A stretch of DNA of 64,000 nt from Glutamicibacter creatinolyticus (GCF_006094275.1 NZ_CP034412.1:992001-1056000); one strand, 5' to 3'. Counted from the stretch's first letter, positions 1-11,700 are shown. Notes: generated by a model not told the origin, from the letters alone. Numbers and translations: made by a program.

Positions 1-123
1 GTTTGGCCGGTGCTGGTTGCCGCGATGTTTGTTGTCTTGAGCATGCTCGTAGCGTGGGTGGCCACCTGCGGAATCCTGAAATACCTGCCGCGACGTGACG
101 CGGTACAGACCCATGGCCCGTGA
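1..123 (+). CDS. C-terminal end of an unidentified membrane protein (partial)
   Basis: Frame 1 is open from the window edge to a TGA at 121-123 and encodes 40 residues. The visible part is one hydrophobic segment (about residues 4-27, rich in V, L, A, M) followed by a short basic, polar tail (KYLPRRD). This looks like the last transmembrane helix and cytoplasmic tail of a transporter or other polytopic protein. The family cannot be named from this fragment. The frame was chosen because its hydrophobic pattern is far more protein-like than the other open frame. It lies directly upstream of ftsK. Confidence 0.45.
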   Translation, partial: VWPVLVAAMFVVLSMLVAWVATCGILKYLPRRDAVQTHGP

Positions 124-252
124 GTGCTGTCATGGCCCTGGCCGTGGAAGAGCAGGTCTTGCAGGTGTGCGGTGGGGGCGCTGTGACGATCATCCAGCAC
201 AGGGTTACGGGCCTGTTCCGTGTAAATTCGGGTGGCGCACAAATTGGGGCGA

Positions 253-258
253 TACCCT
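253..258 (+). promoter_or_regulatory. -10 box of a probable leaderless ftsK promoter
   Basis: TACCCT lies exactly 6 nt before the ATG at 265, so transcription would start at or next to the A of the start codon. No convincing -35 element is visible, which is common for actinobacterial TANNNT promoters. This supports ATG 265 over the upstream in-frame GTG at 232, which would lie upstream of the promoter. Confidence 0.5.
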
Positions 259-264
259 AGTTAT

Positions 265-3150
<2,886 letters not shown>

Positions 3151-3153
3151 TTG

Positions 3154-3750
3154 ATGACCAACCCCTCCAGCGGTGAAGCCCCGGTTCCCACGCTGAACAT
3201 CGCCAATGTGCTCACCACGGTGCGCATCATCATGGTGCCCTTCTTCGTCTGGGCGCTGCTGGCCGACAACTCCACCCAGGGGGTGTGGCGCTGGGTGGCG
3301 GTGGCGATCTTCGCCGTGGCCATGTACACCGACAAGCTGGACGGGGACCTGGCCCGCAGCCGCGGGCTGATCACCAACTTCGGCAAGATCGCCGACCCGA
3401 TCGCGGACAAGCTGCTCACCGGCTCCGCGCTGGTGGTCTTCTCCATCATCGGCGAACTGCCCTGGTGGGTGACGATCGTGATCCTGGTGCGTGAGTGGGG
3501 GATCACCCTGCTGCGCTTCGCCGTCATCCGTTACGGGGTGATCGCGGCGGACATGGGCGGGAAGGTCAAGACCGTGCTGCAGACCGTGGCCATCATCCTC
3601 TACCTGCTGCCGTTCACCCACACCATTGACTGGTTGGGCACCACCGCCTGGATCATCATGCTGCTCACCGTCGCGGTGACCGTGCTGACCGGACTGGACT
3701 ACGTCGTGAAGGCGGCGAAGCTGCGCTCAAACGCGCGCCGGACCCAGTAG
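3154..3750 (+). CDS. pgsA: CDP-diacylglycerol-glycerol-3-phosphate 3-phosphatidyltransferase
   Basis: Integral membrane enzyme that transfers a phosphatidyl group from CDP-diacylglycerol to glycerol-3-phosphate, the first committed step to phosphatidylglycerol and cardiolipin. The 198-residue protein has the CDP-alcohol phosphatidyltransferase signature near residues 59-84: the DKLDGDLAR core followed by the two later aspartates of DPIAD. Four or more hydrophobic helices surround it. A TTG at 3151 precedes the ATG at 3154, and the gene abuts the ftsK stop, which suggests translational coupling. PgsA2/PgsA3-type paralogues exist in actinobacteria, so the exact acceptor lipid is inferred. Confidence 0.9.
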   Translation: MTNPSSGEAPVPTLNIANVLTTVRIIMVPFFVWALLADNSTQGVWRWVAVAIFAVAMYTDKLDGDLARSRGLITNFGKIADPIADKLLTGSALVVFSIIGELPWWVTIVILVREWGITLLRFAVIRYGVIAADMGGKVKTVLQTVAIILYLLPFTHTIDWLGTTAWIIMLLTVAVTVLTGLDYVVKAAKLRSNARRTQ

Positions 3751-3834
3751 GCGGCCAAGGGATACGGCCAGGCCCACCGCCGCCGGCCGACCAAGGATTA
3801 GAACATGTAGGACACGTGGAGGGAAGGCAGGAGC

Positions 3835-4332
3835 ATGCATACGGAACTAGCAACTCGGGTCGTTGAGCTGGCCAGGGCCACGGGGCGGCAGATCGCCACG
3901 GCCGAATCGCTGACCGCCGGCATGATCAGCGCCACCCTCGCCTCGGTGCCCGGCTCCTCGGCCGTGCTGCAGGGCGGGGTGGTCTCCTATTCCTCCAAGG
4001 TCAAGGCCTCACTGTTGGATGTGCCGGCCGAGCTGCTCTCCACCCACGGCTCGGTGGACCCGGAGGTCGCGCGGCTGATGGCCGTCGGCGCCCGGCAGGC
4101 GTGCGGCGCCGATGTGGCGGTGTCGGCCACGGGCGTTGCCGGGCCGGCCGCGCACGACGGCAAGGCCGTGGGCACCGTCTACATCGGCTGGGCCACCGCC
4201 ACGCAGGCCGGGTCGGTGCTCCACCACTTCGTCGGCAGCCGGCAACGGATCCGGGAGCAGAGCACCACGGCCGCGCTGCAACAGCTAGTTGCCATGCTCG
4301 GCCAAGAAAATTCACAGGCTGGCTCGAAATAA
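3835..4332 (+). CDS. cinA: CinA C-terminal domain protein (nicotinamide-nucleotide amidohydrolase type)
   Basis: A 165-residue stand-alone CinA C-terminal (PncC-like) domain, without the N-terminal MoCF-like domain of full-length CinA. The family motifs are visible: TAESLTAGMISATLA near residue 20, the GGVVSYSS segment, and the VSATGVAGPA loop. Characterised members deamidate NMN to nicotinate mononucleotide for NAD recycling. A strong purine-rich ribosome binding site (GGAGGGAAGGCAGGAG, 3819-3834) precedes ATG 3835. It follows pgsA by 84 nt and precedes the ClgR-like regulator. Despite the historical name, nothing here ties it to competence. Confidence 0.88.
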   Translation: MHTELATRVVELARATGRQIATAESLTAGMISATLASVPGSSAVLQGGVVSYSSKVKASLLDVPAELLSTHGSVDPEVARLMAVGARQACGADVAVSATGVAGPAAHDGKAVGTVYIGWATATQAGSVLHHFVGSRQRIREQSTTAALQQLVAMLGQENSQAGSK

Positions 4333-4419
4333 TTAGAAGCGGCAACACATATCGCAACAGTTCCCGTTAATTGGCTGGTGATGTGGCGTTCGTCGCAAAG
4401 TATTGATTAGGGTAAGGGT

Positions 4420-4493
4420 ACCGGGAACAAAAGACCCGGTGGCACCGTTGAAACAGACAACGGCCGAGGGTATCTCGGCCGGGTCTCAGACCC
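4420..4493 (+). promoter_or_regulatory. hairpin-rich leader of the ClgR-like gene
   Basis: Three small inverted repeats follow one another in the 193-nt gap upstream of the regulator. They are ACCGGG/CCCGGT (4420-4425 with 4435-4440), CGGCCGAG/CTCGGCCG (4461-4468 with 4474-4481, 5-nt loop) and GGGTC/GACCC (4481-4485 with 4489-4493, 3-nt loop). The second and third share base 4481. The last is followed only by GAATTTA, a poor T-run. This may be an RNA leader or clustered operator half-sites; the sequence does not decide. Confidence 0.35.
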
Positions 4494-4618
4494 GAATTTA
4501 GGACCCAGGAGCAAAGGCAACACACATGGTTAAGCAACCCGTCACAGTCAATGGAGTTGTCCGTTGGCGCGACATGGGCCAACCAGCTGAGGTCCAGCAC
4601 GAGAAGGAGGAGCACAAA

Positions 4619-4954
4619 ATGGTAGTACTCCGTCACGAAATCGGTGATGTCCTACGCGACGTCCGTCAGCGTCAGGGCCGCACTCTACGCGAGGTCTCCC
4701 ATAGTGCCCGTGTGTCCCTCGGCTACCTTTCGGAAGTCGAACGCGGTCAGAAGGAGGCTTCCAGCGAACTGCTGTCCTCGATCTGCATCGCCCTGGAGGT
4801 GCCACTGTCACTGATGCTGCGTGAGGTTTCCGAACGCATCGCACTGGCTGAAGGCATCACCATCCCGGACACCATCCCCTCCGAGCTGTCCAGCGAATTC
4901 GCCACCGATCTTCCGGAGCGTTTCAACAAGCCGCTGGCTTCGGCATCCAACTAA
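4619..4954 (+). CDS. clgR: XRE-family transcriptional regulator, ClgR-like
   Basis: DNA-binding protein with a single helix-turn-helix. The segment [20 protein letters not shown] with the following [14 protein letters not shown] is very close to actinobacterial ClgR proteins, which activate clp protease genes and, in corynebacteria, recA/recX. The location between pgsA and recA matches the clgR position in mycobacteria. I place the start at ATG 4619 (111 aa) because a perfect AAGGAGG (4604-4610) lies 8 nt upstream. An in-frame ATG at 4526 with its own AGGAG-like site would add 31 residues (beginning VKQPVTVNG) and cannot be excluded. A strong hairpin terminator follows the gene. Confidence 0.82.
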   Translation: MVVLRHEIGDVLRDVRQRQGRTLREVSHSARVSLGYLSEVERGQKEASSELLSSICIALEVPLSLMLREVSERIALAEGITIPDTIPSELSSEFATDLPERFNKPLASASN

Positions 4955-4985
4955 TCAACATCCCGGCATTTCAAACTTCTAAAAC

Positions 4986-5024
4986 ACCGGCAGGACCTTC
5001 GCCTTGGGCGGGGGTCCTGCCGGT
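4986..5024 (+). terminator. hairpin terminator after the ClgR-like gene
   Basis: Perfect 12-bp inverted repeat (4986-4997 with 5013-5024), 15-nt loop, GC-rich, followed by ATTTCG rather than a full T-run. Confidence 0.7.
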
Positions 5025-5045
5025 ATTTCGTGGGAGAATATCTAC

Positions 5046-5267
5046 GTGCGATTAAGCGATTTTTGGCGAAACATGGAGCATGAGTTCGGTCCCCGGTACT
5101 CCCGGGTGCTGGCCGGCTCGTTGGCGCTCACCGAGCTGGGCAGTCTGAACGCCTCCCAGGCGCTGGAGCGCGGAATCGACCCGAAAACAGTGTGGGAAGC
5201 GGTCTGCCGCATACAGGAAGTGCCGACGGACCGTTGGCTGGGCCCGGACATCGAAATCAAGGAATAA
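5046..5267 (+). CDS. DUF3046 family protein
   Basis: Small 73-residue protein starting at GTG 5046 (MRLSDFWRNMEHEFGPRYSR...). The N-terminal pattern RxSDFWxxMxxEFG, the central 'LTELGSLNASQALERGIDPKTVWEAVC' region and the conserved position just upstream of recA identify it as actinobacterial DUF3046. GGGAG at 5032-5036 is a plausible ribosome binding site; the longer frame from 5004 begins inside the preceding terminator and is unlikely. Function is unknown. Genome neighbourhood is the only hint of a link to DNA repair. Confidence 0.8.
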   Translation: MRLSDFWRNMEHEFGPRYSRVLAGSLALTELGSLNASQALERGIDPKTVWEAVCRIQEVPTDRWLGPDIEIKE

Positions 5268-5296
5268 ACTTCCCGGCGTGTTCGAAGGCAGAAGCT

Positions 5297-5325
5297 TTGA
5301 TTTCGAACACGTGTTCGGATACCGT
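5297..5325 (+). promoter_or_regulatory. recA promoter with LexA (SOS) box in the spacer
   Basis: A -35 TTGATT (5297-5302) and a -10 TACCGT (5320-5325) are separated by exactly 17 bp. The 16-bp SOS box TCGAAC-ACGT-GTTCGG (5303-5318) fills that spacer, one mismatch from the actinobacterial/Bacillus-type consensus TCGAAC-N4-GTTCGA. LexA bound here would cover the RNA polymerase contact face. lexA itself is at 18413-19132. Confidence 0.82.
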
Positions 5326-5482
5326 TGTTTTCGTACACACGCGCAAGCGCAGAAAAACACAAAACTTCTCCACACTTGGCGTCATCGAGTCCAAAGTGTC
5401 GGAGCGCAGTCCTACTGTGGAGAGCAGTAAGACAAATATCGATAGGCATACCCAGGTAGCCACGACGACTTAAAGGTGAACC

Positions 5483-6535
5483 ATGGCAGCAAAAAATGAT
5501 CGGGAAAAGGCGCTCGAATCAGTCCTCGGCCAGATTGACAAGCAATTCGGCAAGGGCTCGGTCATGCGTTTGGGCGATGACACTCGCGCGCCCATCGAAG
5601 CCATTCCCACCGGTTCGGTCGCCTTGGACGTGGCCCTGGGCATTGGCGGACTGCCGCGCGGACGCGTGGTGGAGGTCTACGGCCCGGAATCCTCGGGTAA
5701 GACCACTGTGGCCCTGCACGCCGTAGCCAGCGCGCAGCGGGCCGGCGGCATCGCGGCGTTCATCGACGCCGAGCACGCCCTGGATCCCGAATACGCCAAG
5801 AAGCTGGGCGTGGACACCGACGCCCTGCTGGTCTCCCAGCCGGACACCGGTGAGCAGGCCCTGGAAATCATGGACATGCTGGTCGGCTCCGGCGCCCTGG
5901 ACATCATCGTCATCGACTCGGTGGCCGCCCTGGTGCCGCGGGCTGAAATCGAAGGCGAAATGGGCGACAGCCACGTGGGTCTGCAGGCACGCCTGATGTC
6001 CCAAGCGCTGCGCAAGATCACCGGTCGCCTTTCCGCCTCGAAGACGACCGCCATCTTCATCAACCAGCTGCGTGAAAAGATCGGTGTGTTCTTCGGCAGC
6101 CCGGAAACCACCACCGGTGGTAAGGCGCTGAAGTTCTACGCCTCGGTGCGCATGGACATCCGCCGCATTGAGACGCTGAAGGAAGGCGCCAACCCGGTCG
6201 GCAACCGTACCCGCGTGAAGATCGTGAAGAACAAGATGGCCCCGCCGTTCAAGCAGGCCGAGTTCGACATCCTCTACGGTGTGGGTATTTCCCGTGAAGG
6301 CAGCCTCATCGACATGGGCGTGGAGCACGGGCTGGTCAAGAAGTCCGGTGCCTGGTTCACCTATGACGGCGACCAGCTGGGGCAGGGCAAGGAGAACGCC
6401 CGCCGCTTCCTGCGCGACAACCCGGACCTGGCCAACGAGCTGGAACTGCAGATCAAGCAGAAGCTGGGCATTGTGGAAATGCCAGAGGCCGAGGGCGAGG
6501 ACACCGAAGGCCTGCGCGTCGTCGAAGGCGAGTAA
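5483..6535 (+). CDS. recA: Recombinase RecA
   Basis: Catalyses ATP-dependent strand exchange and stimulates LexA self-cleavage. The 350-residue protein is of normal length and carries no intein, unlike some mycobacterial recA genes. Walker [10 protein letters not shown] lies near residue 70, Walker B is in the [10 protein letters not shown] segment, and [19 protein letters not shown] is the conserved L2/DNA-binding neighbourhood. AAAGGTG precedes ATG 5483. The gene is preceded by a LexA box and followed 6 nt later by recX, forming the usual recA-recX operon that ends at the hairpin at 7452-7491. Confidence 0.98.
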   Translation: MAAKNDREKALESVLGQIDKQFGKGSVMRLGDDTRAPIEAIPTGSVALDVALGIGGLPRGRVVEVYGPESSGKTTVALHAVASAQRAGGIAAFIDAEHALDPEYAKKLGVDTDALLVSQPDTGEQALEIMDMLVGSGALDIIVIDSVAALVPRAEIEGEMGDSHVGLQARLMSQALRKITGRLSASKTTAIFINQLREKIGVFFGSPETTTGGKALKFYASVRMDIRRIETLKEGANPVGNRTRVKIVKNKMAPPFKQAEFDILYGVGISREGSLIDMGVEHGLVKKSGAWFTYDGDQLGQGKENARRFLRDNPDLANELELQIKQKLGIVEMPEAEGEDTEGLRVVEGE

Positions 6536-6541
6536 GTAGCA

Positions 6542-7408
6542 GTGCCCCCACGCAAGAAACGCGGCGCCGTACCCGGAAACTCTTCCGGGTACGGCGCCGA
6601 GCGCGTATCCGATGAGTTCTTCGGTGACCCGCAGGAGATGCCCGACTGGGCCAGACCCGACCCCGACGAGCAGGACGTAGACGACGATTCTGTTGCGGCG
6701 GATGCCTCCGCAGGCACACCTTCCACCGCGACGTCCGGTCCACTCGCGTCCGCGCAAGTGGCTGGTGCGGAGGACGGGTCGCCAGCCACGGTGGAGGAGC
6801 TGCGTGCCTCCATGGAGCGGATCATGCAATCACCCGCTCCGCCGCGGAAGGCCGAAAAAAAGAAGCGCTCCGCCAAGCGCCTGTCCACGGCACAGCGGGA
6901 AACCGAAGAACCCGAAGAACTCAGCGATGACCAATGGCGGGAGAAGGCGCGCGCCATCCTGCTGCGCCAGCTGACCGCCAGCGACAAGTCCGCGAAGCAG
7001 CTGAAGGACAAGCTGCTGGACAAGGAGTGTCCCGAGGCCATCGCCGATGAGGTCATCGAACGCTTCATCGAGGTTGACCTGGTGGATGACCAAAAGTTCG
7101 CCGACGCCTGGGTCCGCGCCCGCACCCGAACCCGGGGGCTGGCTCGCCAGGCGCTGAAGCATGAACTGCGGTCCAAGGGAGTCGATGACGAAATCACCCA
7201 GATGGCCCTGGAACAAGTGGATGACGCGGACGAGGAAGAGCGGGCCCGCGAATTGGCCCGGACCAAACTCCGTCCGGCATCCATGGGGGTAGACCGCGCA
7301 AAGGCACTGCGCCGACTGGTTGGGATGCTAGGGCGCAAGGGCTACAACGGATCCATGGCCTTCCGCGTCGCGCGTGAGGAATGGGACGCCCGCTTCGGCG
7401 AACACTAG
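6542..7408 (+). CDS. recX: Regulatory protein RecX
   Basis: Binds RecA filaments and limits their activity. The C-terminal ~165 residues match RecX three-helix repeats (REKARAILLRQLTASDKSAKQLKDKL, then the FADAWVRARTRTRGLARQALKHEL segment, ending at the FRVAREEWDARFG tail). The first ~125 residues are a polar, acidic, Pro/Ser-rich extension without a recognisable fold, making the protein (288 aa) much longer than a minimal RecX (~150-170 aa). Such extensions are frequent in Micrococcaceae. The start is GTG 6542, 6 nt after the recA stop. Co-expression with recA limits filament growth during SOS. Confidence 0.92.
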   Translation: MPPRKKRGAVPGNSSGYGAERVSDEFFGDPQEMPDWARPDPDEQDVDDDSVAADASAGTPSTATSGPLASAQVAGAEDGSPATVEELRASMERIMQSPAPPRKAEKKKRSAKRLSTAQRETEEPEELSDDQWREKARAILLRQLTASDKSAKQLKDKLLDKECPEAIADEVIERFIEVDLVDDQKFADAWVRARTRTRGLARQALKHELRSKGVDDEITQMALEQVDDADEEERARELARTKLRPASMGVDRAKALRRLVGMLGRKGYNGSMAFRVAREEWDARFGEH

Positions 7409-7451
7409 GGCCAACGCGCGGATACGCAGCCGCGGCCCCCGACGGCTACCG

Positions 7452-7491
7452 ACGTCTTAGCCGGCGCTCAGAACAGCCAAGGCTAAGATGT
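7452..7491 (+). terminator. probable terminator after recA-recX
   Basis: 11-bp inverted repeat with one G-T wobble (7452-7462 with 7481-7491) and an 18-nt loop, directly after the recX stop region. No T-run follows. Confidence 0.5.
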
Positions 7492-7510
7492 CCAGACCGG
7501 TAAGATTCGG

Positions 7511-7516
7511 TAACCT
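7511..7516 (+). promoter_or_regulatory. -10 box of a probable leaderless miaB promoter
   Basis: TAACCT is followed by exactly 6 nt and then GTG 7523, which is in frame with miaB. This favours the GTG over the ATG three bases earlier. Confidence 0.45.
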
Positions 7517-7519
7517 TGA

Positions 7520-9052
7520 ATGGTGACTGAGCAAGCAACCCTGACCCCGATTGACGACGAAAACCTGCCCCGCACCTATGAGGTGCGCACTTTCGGTTGT
7601 CAGATGAACGTGCACGATTCCGAGCGGCTCTCCGGCCTGCTCGAAGATGCCGGGTTGAGCCGCAAACCCGACGAGCAGGTCGATGACGTGGCCGACGTGA
7701 TCGTCTTCAACACCTGTGCCGTGCGCGAAAACGCGGACAACAAGCTCTACGGCAACCTGGGACGCCTGGCCCCGCTGAAACGCGAACGCCCGAATATGCA
7801 GATCGCCGTCGGCGGCTGCCTGGCCCAGAAGGACCGGGACACCATCCTGAAGAAGGCGCCTTGGGTGGACGTGGTTTTCGGAACCCACAACATCGGCTCA
7901 CTGCCGACCCTGCTGGCTCGCTCACGCCATAACAAGAAGGCCGAGCTGGAGATCCTGGAGACCCTGGACGTCTTCCCCTCCACATTGCCCACCCGCCGCG
8001 AATCCGTGTATGCCGGATGGGTGTCAATCTCCGTGGGATGCAACAACACCTGCACCTTCTGCATTGTTCCCTCCCTGCGCGGCAAGGAGCGCGACCGCCG
8101 TCCCGGGGAGATCCTGGCAGAAATCAAGGCCCTGGTCGCCGACGGCGCCATCGAGGTGACCCTGCTGGGCCAGAACGTGAACTCCTACGGTGTCGAGTTC
8201 GGGGACCGGCTGGCCTTCGGCAAGCTGCTGCGCGCCTGCGGTGAGATCGAGGGCCTGGAACGCGTGCGCTTCACCAGCCCGCACCCGGCCGCGTTCACCG
8301 ATGACGTCATCGAGGCCATGGCCGAAACCCCGAACGTCATGCCCCAGCTGCACATGCCGCTGCAGTCGGGTTCGGACAAGGTGCTGAAGGACATGCGCCG
8401 CTCGTACCGCTCCAAGAAATTCCTGGGCATCCTGGACAAGGTGCGCGAGCGGATCCCGCACGCGGCGATCACCACCGACATCATCGTCGGTTTCCCCGGT
8501 GAAACCGAAGAGGATTTCCAGGCCACCCTGGACGTGGTCGAAGCCTCCCGGTTCTCCTCCGCGTTCACCTTCCAGTACTCGCCGCGCCCGGGCACCCCTG
8601 CGGCCACCATGGAGGAGCAGCTGCCCAAGGCCGTGGTCCAGGAACGCTTCGAACGTTTGACCGCGTTGCAGGACCGCATCGCCAAGGAAGAGAACGCCAA
8701 GCAACTGGGCCGCACCGTGGAGGTACTGGTCACCGAACAGTCTGGGCGCAAGTCCGAGGAAACTCACCGTCTGGCCGGGCGTTCCCAGGACCAGCGTCTG
8801 GTGCACTTCTCGGTGCCCGAAGGTGCCCAGAGCCCGCGCCCGGGCGACTTGGTGACCCTGCCGATCACCGAGGCCGCCGCATTCCACCTGATCTCCGACC
8901 CCAGCCTGGAACAGTACTCGCTGCGCCGTTCGCGGGCCGGGGACGCATGGGACCGCGCTCAGGCCGAAAGCTGCGGGGTGCCGGCCTCCGGCGGCAACAG
9001 CACCCCGGGCAAGACCAGCCTGGGCATGCCCACCCTGATGGTGCGCAAGTAG
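7520..9052 (+). CDS. miaB: tRNA-2-methylthio-N6-dimethylallyladenosine synthase MiaB
   Basis: Radical-SAM methylthiotransferase that adds the 2-methylthio group to i6A37 of tRNAs reading UNN codons. All three domains are visible in the 510-residue product. The N-terminal UPF0004 domain has its cluster cysteines in [16 protein letters not shown] and VGGCLAQK. The radical SAM core has CNNTCTFC near residue 173. A C-terminal TRAM domain spans about 390-455. A polar C-terminal tail of ~40 residues follows. Start is ATG 7520 or, given the leaderless promoter, GTG 7523. miaA follows after 7 nt, so consecutive steps of the same modification are encoded together. Confidence 0.97.
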   Translation: MVTEQATLTPIDDENLPRTYEVRTFGCQMNVHDSERLSGLLEDAGLSRKPDEQVDDVADVIVFNTCAVRENADNKLYGNLGRLAPLKRERPNMQIAVGGCLAQKDRDTILKKAPWVDVVFGTHNIGSLPTLLARSRHNKKAELEILETLDVFPSTLPTRRESVYAGWVSISVGCNNTCTFCIVPSLRGKERDRRPGEILAEIKALVADGAIEVTLLGQNVNSYGVEFGDRLAFGKLLRACGEIEGLERVRFTSPHPAAFTDDVIEAMAETPNVMPQLHMPLQSGSDKVLKDMRRSYRSKKFLGILDKVRERIPHAAITTDIIVGFPGETEEDFQATLDVVEASRFSSAFTFQYSPRPGTPAATMEEQLPKAVVQERFERLTALQDRIAKEENAKQLGRTVEVLVTEQSGRKSEETHRLAGRSQDQRLVHFSVPEGAQSPRPGDLVTLPITEAAAFHLISDPSLEQYSLRRSRAGDAWDRAQAESCGVPASGGNSTPGKTSLGMPTLMVRK

Positions 9053-9059
9053 CCGGGAC

Positions 9060-9980
9060 GTGGATGCAGCATACCTGCCGGTGATCGCGGTCGTCGGGCC
9101 CACCGGCACCGGAAAATCGGATCTGGCGATCGCCCTGGCCCAACAGCTGGGCGGGGAGATCGTCAACTCCGACGCCCTGCAGTTCTACCGTGGGATGGAC
9201 ATCGGCACCGCCAAGCTGCCACTGGGGGGGCGCGGCGGCATCGAACACCACCTGATGGACATCATGGACATCACCGAGGAGGCATCGGTGGCCCGTTTCC
9301 AGGAACAGGCGCGCATCTGCTTTGAGCAGATCCGTTCCCGCGGCCGGGTGCCGGTCATGGTCGGCGGCTCCGGGCTCTATGTGCGTGCGGCACTGGATGT
9401 CATCGACTTCCCGCCCACTGATCCGCAGGTGCGCCGGCGTCTGGAAGAGCAGGTGGATCACGAAGGTGAAGCGCCGCTGCGCGCGCACCTGGCCGCGGTG
9501 GACCCGGTTTCGGCGGCTCGGAACCTGGACCTGCGCCGCGCCATCCGCGCCGTGGAGGTCCATGAGATCTCCGGGCGTGCGTTCAGCTCCTATATGCCCC
9601 AACGCCAGTACTTCCAGCCGGCCATCCAAATCGGGTTGAACCTGGACCGGCCGGCACTGCATGAACGTCTGGCCGCCCGGGTGCATCACATGGATGCACA
9701 GGGCCTGGAAGATGAGGTGCGTGGCCTGCTTGATCGGGGGCTGCGTAAGGGGAAAACCGCGTCCCGGGCCATCGGCTACCAGCAGTACATTGACCTGATC
9801 GATGGGAAGCTCACCCGCGAGCAGGCCATCGACGCCACCATTGTGGCCACGCGCAAGTTCGCCCGTCGCCAGATTACCTGGTTTTCGGCAGATGACCGGG
9901 TTACTTGGCTGGACCCCACCGAGGATGGAACCATAGAGCGGGCGCTGGAACTTGTCTCCAGCGACGCCGCCGCGCACTAG
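9060..9980 (+). CDS. miaA: tRNA dimethylallyltransferase MiaA
   Basis: Transfers a dimethylallyl group to N6 of A37 in tRNA, producing the substrate of MiaB. The 306-residue protein has the P-loop [11 protein letters not shown] near residue 14, the [17 protein letters not shown] segment that binds tRNA and substrate, and a late [11 protein letters not shown] tRNA-contact motif. The start is GTG 9060, 7 nt after the miaB stop. dapF follows within 30 nt, so miaB-miaA-dapF is probably one transcription unit. Confidence 0.96.
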   Translation: MDAAYLPVIAVVGPTGTGKSDLAIALAQQLGGEIVNSDALQFYRGMDIGTAKLPLGGRGGIEHHLMDIMDITEEASVARFQEQARICFEQIRSRGRVPVMVGGSGLYVRAALDVIDFPPTDPQVRRRLEEQVDHEGEAPLRAHLAAVDPVSAARNLDLRRAIRAVEVHEISGRAFSSYMPQRQYFQPAIQIGLNLDRPALHERLAARVHHMDAQGLEDEVRGLLDRGLRKGKTASRAIGYQQYIDLIDGKLTREQAIDATIVATRKFARRQITWFSADDRVTWLDPTEDGTIERALELVSSDAAAH

Positions 9981-10009
9981 CGAAACCACCGCCAGCAAAG
10001 GACACCCCC

Positions 10010-10939
10010 ATGGCTCATGCACTTGATCAGCTCACCGGCCTGTCCTATGCCAAGGGCCACGCCACCGGCAACGACTTCGTGCTTATTTCCGATCCCCAGG
10101 ACCAGCTGGTGCTGCAGGCCGAGCACGTGGCCGCGCTGGCCGACCGGCACTTCGGGCTCGGCGGTGACGGGGTCATACGTGCCGTGCCCACCGCAGCGGT
10201 GGAGGAGTACGCCTACCAGGTGGAGGCGCAGCCCGACGCATACTGGTTCATGGACTACCGCAACGCCGACGGGTCCATCGCGGAAATGTGCGGCAACGGG
10301 GTGCGCCTGTTCGTGCATTTCCTGATCCAGGAGCAGCTGGTGGACCTGCCGGTGGGCAGCACCCTACAGATTGGCAGCCGTGCCGGGGTGAAGCAGGTGA
10401 CCCGGCTGGAGGACGGGTATGCGGTCAACCTGGGTCCCTGGGGGCTGATCCATTCCGAACAGGCCAACGACAACGCGCTGGACAGCCTGGTGCGAGCCCA
10501 CGGCTGGGAGCAGGGGCGCCCGGCCTTGTCCATCACCATGGGCAATCCGCACGCCGTGGTGGCCCTGGCCGAGATGCAGGAGCTCTCGGCCCTGGATCTG
10601 AGCGTCGCGCCCGCGGTGGATCCGGTGCCCGAACACGGGACGAACGTGGAATTCGTGGTGCCGGCCGAGCCGTTGGTCTCCGAAGGGATTGGGGCCGTGA
10701 CCATGCGGGTTCACGAGCGCGGGGTCGGGGAGACGCTCTCGTGCGGCACCGGAGCCTGTGCCGCAGCGGCGGCGGTCCGCTATTGGGCCGGTTCGACCAC
10801 GGTAATCGATGACTGGGTGGTGAACATCCCCGGCGGACAAGTGGGGGTGGCTTTCCGCAAGAACGAGGATGGCACCGACGATGTCATCCTCAGCGGCCCA
10901 GCGGTCCTGGTCGGGCGCGGAGTATTGACCCGCGACTAG
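10010..10939 (+). CDS. dapF: Diaminopimelate epimerase
   Basis: Converts LL- to meso-diaminopimelate for lysine and peptidoglycan synthesis, using two cysteines as acid/base. Both are present: EMCGNGVR near residue 93 and SCGTGACA near residue 243. The N-terminal KGHATGNDFVLI motif is typical. The start is ATG 10010 (309 aa) with AAAGGA just upstream; a longer in-frame extension inside miaA is not credible. In Micrococcaceae this enzyme supplies the diaminopimelate that is decarboxylated to lysine. Confidence 0.95.
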   Translation: MAHALDQLTGLSYAKGHATGNDFVLISDPQDQLVLQAEHVAALADRHFGLGGDGVIRAVPTAAVEEYAYQVEAQPDAYWFMDYRNADGSIAEMCGNGVRLFVHFLIQEQLVDLPVGSTLQIGSRAGVKQVTRLEDGYAVNLGPWGLIHSEQANDNALDSLVRAHGWEQGRPALSITMGNPHAVVALAEMQELSALDLSVAPAVDPVPEHGTNVEFVVPAEPLVSEGIGAVTMRVHERGVGETLSCGTGACAAAAAVRYWAGSTTVIDDWVVNIPGGQVGVAFRKNEDGTDDVILSGPAVLVGRGVLTRD

Positions 10940-10955
10940 GCAGGCAGCGCTTCGT

Positions 10956-10971
10956 GCTGGCCAAGGCCAGC
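10956..10971. terminator. small hairpin between convergent dapF and the methyltransferase gene
   Basis: GCTGGC/GCCAGC (10956-10961 with 10966-10971), 4-nt loop, in the 64-nt gap between two converging genes. It could terminate either strand, but the stem is short and no T-run is present. Confidence 0.35.
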
Positions 10972-11003
10972 CACCTTCGAACGGCGCTTGGCCCGGGCAC
11001 GGA

Positions 11004-11609
11004 TTAGTTCGGCCGGGTGACCTTCAGGATGCGGAAGCCCTTGGAGCTGGTCTCGCGGGTGATGCTCCAGTCCGTTGGCAGCTGCCCCACCAGCCACTTC
11101 TGCAGTGAATCGCTGCCCAGGTTCTTTTGGACCACCATCCACGCTTCACCGCCCGGAGCCAGCCGGGGCAGCCACTTCAGCAGCAGCTCGTGCAGCGCGT
11201 CCTTGCCGATGCGGATCGGCGGGTTGGACCAGATGGTGTCGAATTGCAGGTCATCCTCGAGCCCGTCGGGGTCGCTGATGGTCAGGTTCTCCAGTCCAAG
11301 CGCCTGGGCGTTGAGCCGGGCCAAGTCGATGGAGCGCTCATTGACCTCAACCCCGTAAACCTTCGAATCCGGGTTCTGCAGTGCCGCGGTCATGGCGACC
11401 GGACCCCAGCCACAGCCGATGTCCAGGACGGTGCCGCGTGGGGCCGGCACGTGCTCCAAGAGCACCGCGGTGCCCTTGTCCAGCCCGGTGGGGGAGAAGG
11501 TCCCCGAAGCGGTTTGCACCTGGTACTTCTGGCCGTTGAGCTCGACCGTGATGGTGCGCCGTTCATCGGCGGACGCGGGTGTGGCGCTGAAGTAGTGATC
11601 CGAGCTCAT
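11004..11609 (-). CDS. Class I SAM-dependent methyltransferase, RsmC-like
   Basis: 201-residue methyltransferase of the small-domain (MTS) family. The SAM-binding motif I is LDIGCGWGP (about residues 62-70) and the catalytic motif is SNPPIRIGK, the NPP(F/Y)-type motif of N-methylating rRNA enzymes. It corresponds to the C-terminal catalytic half of E. coli RsmC, which makes m2G1207 in 16S rRNA, without the N-terminal pseudo-domain. The rRNA target is therefore inferred. It is transcribed divergently from the hflX leader. Confidence 0.8.
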   Translation of the reverse strand: MSSDHYFSATPASADERRTITVELNGQKYQVQTASGTFSPTGLDKGTAVLLEHVPAPRGTVLDIGCGWGPVAMTAALQNPDSKVYGVEVNERSIDLARLNAQALGLENLTISDPDGLEDDLQFDTIWSNPPIRIGKDALHELLLKWLPRLAPGGEAWMVVQKNLGSDSLQKWLVGQLPTDWSITRETSSKGFRILKVTRPN

Positions 11610-11616
11610 ACACCGA

Positions 11617-11622
11617 AGATTA
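11617..11622 (-). promoter_or_regulatory. -10 box of a probable leaderless promoter for the RsmC-like gene
   Basis: On the minus strand TAATCT lies 7 nt before the ATG at 11609. TTGTTG lies at a -35-like distance upstream. Confidence 0.42.
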
Positions 11623-11687
11623 TCCCGGAGTGTTCACGGCCAACAAACGATGTGCGCTACGCAATATCGCCAGGACCGGGCAACTGG

Positions 11688-11693
11688 TAGAAT
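11688..11693 (+). promoter_or_regulatory. -10 box of the hflX leader transcript
   Basis: TAGAAT followed by 7 nt and then ATG 11701. The same box sequence precedes hisC and others in this window. Transcription would start at the ATG of a six-codon ORF, leaving about 250 nt of leader before hflX. Confidence 0.55.
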
Positions 11694-11700
11694 TTCTGGC

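Noticed and set aside
4381-4420. ClgR operator upstream of the ClgR-like gene
   Set aside because: A GCG-N5-CGC arrangement is present near 4386-4396 but in the opposite orientation to the CGC-N5-GCG consensus, so it is not claimed.
5483-6535. Intein in recA, as in some mycobacteria
   Set aside because: The RecA frame is continuous and of normal length (350 aa).
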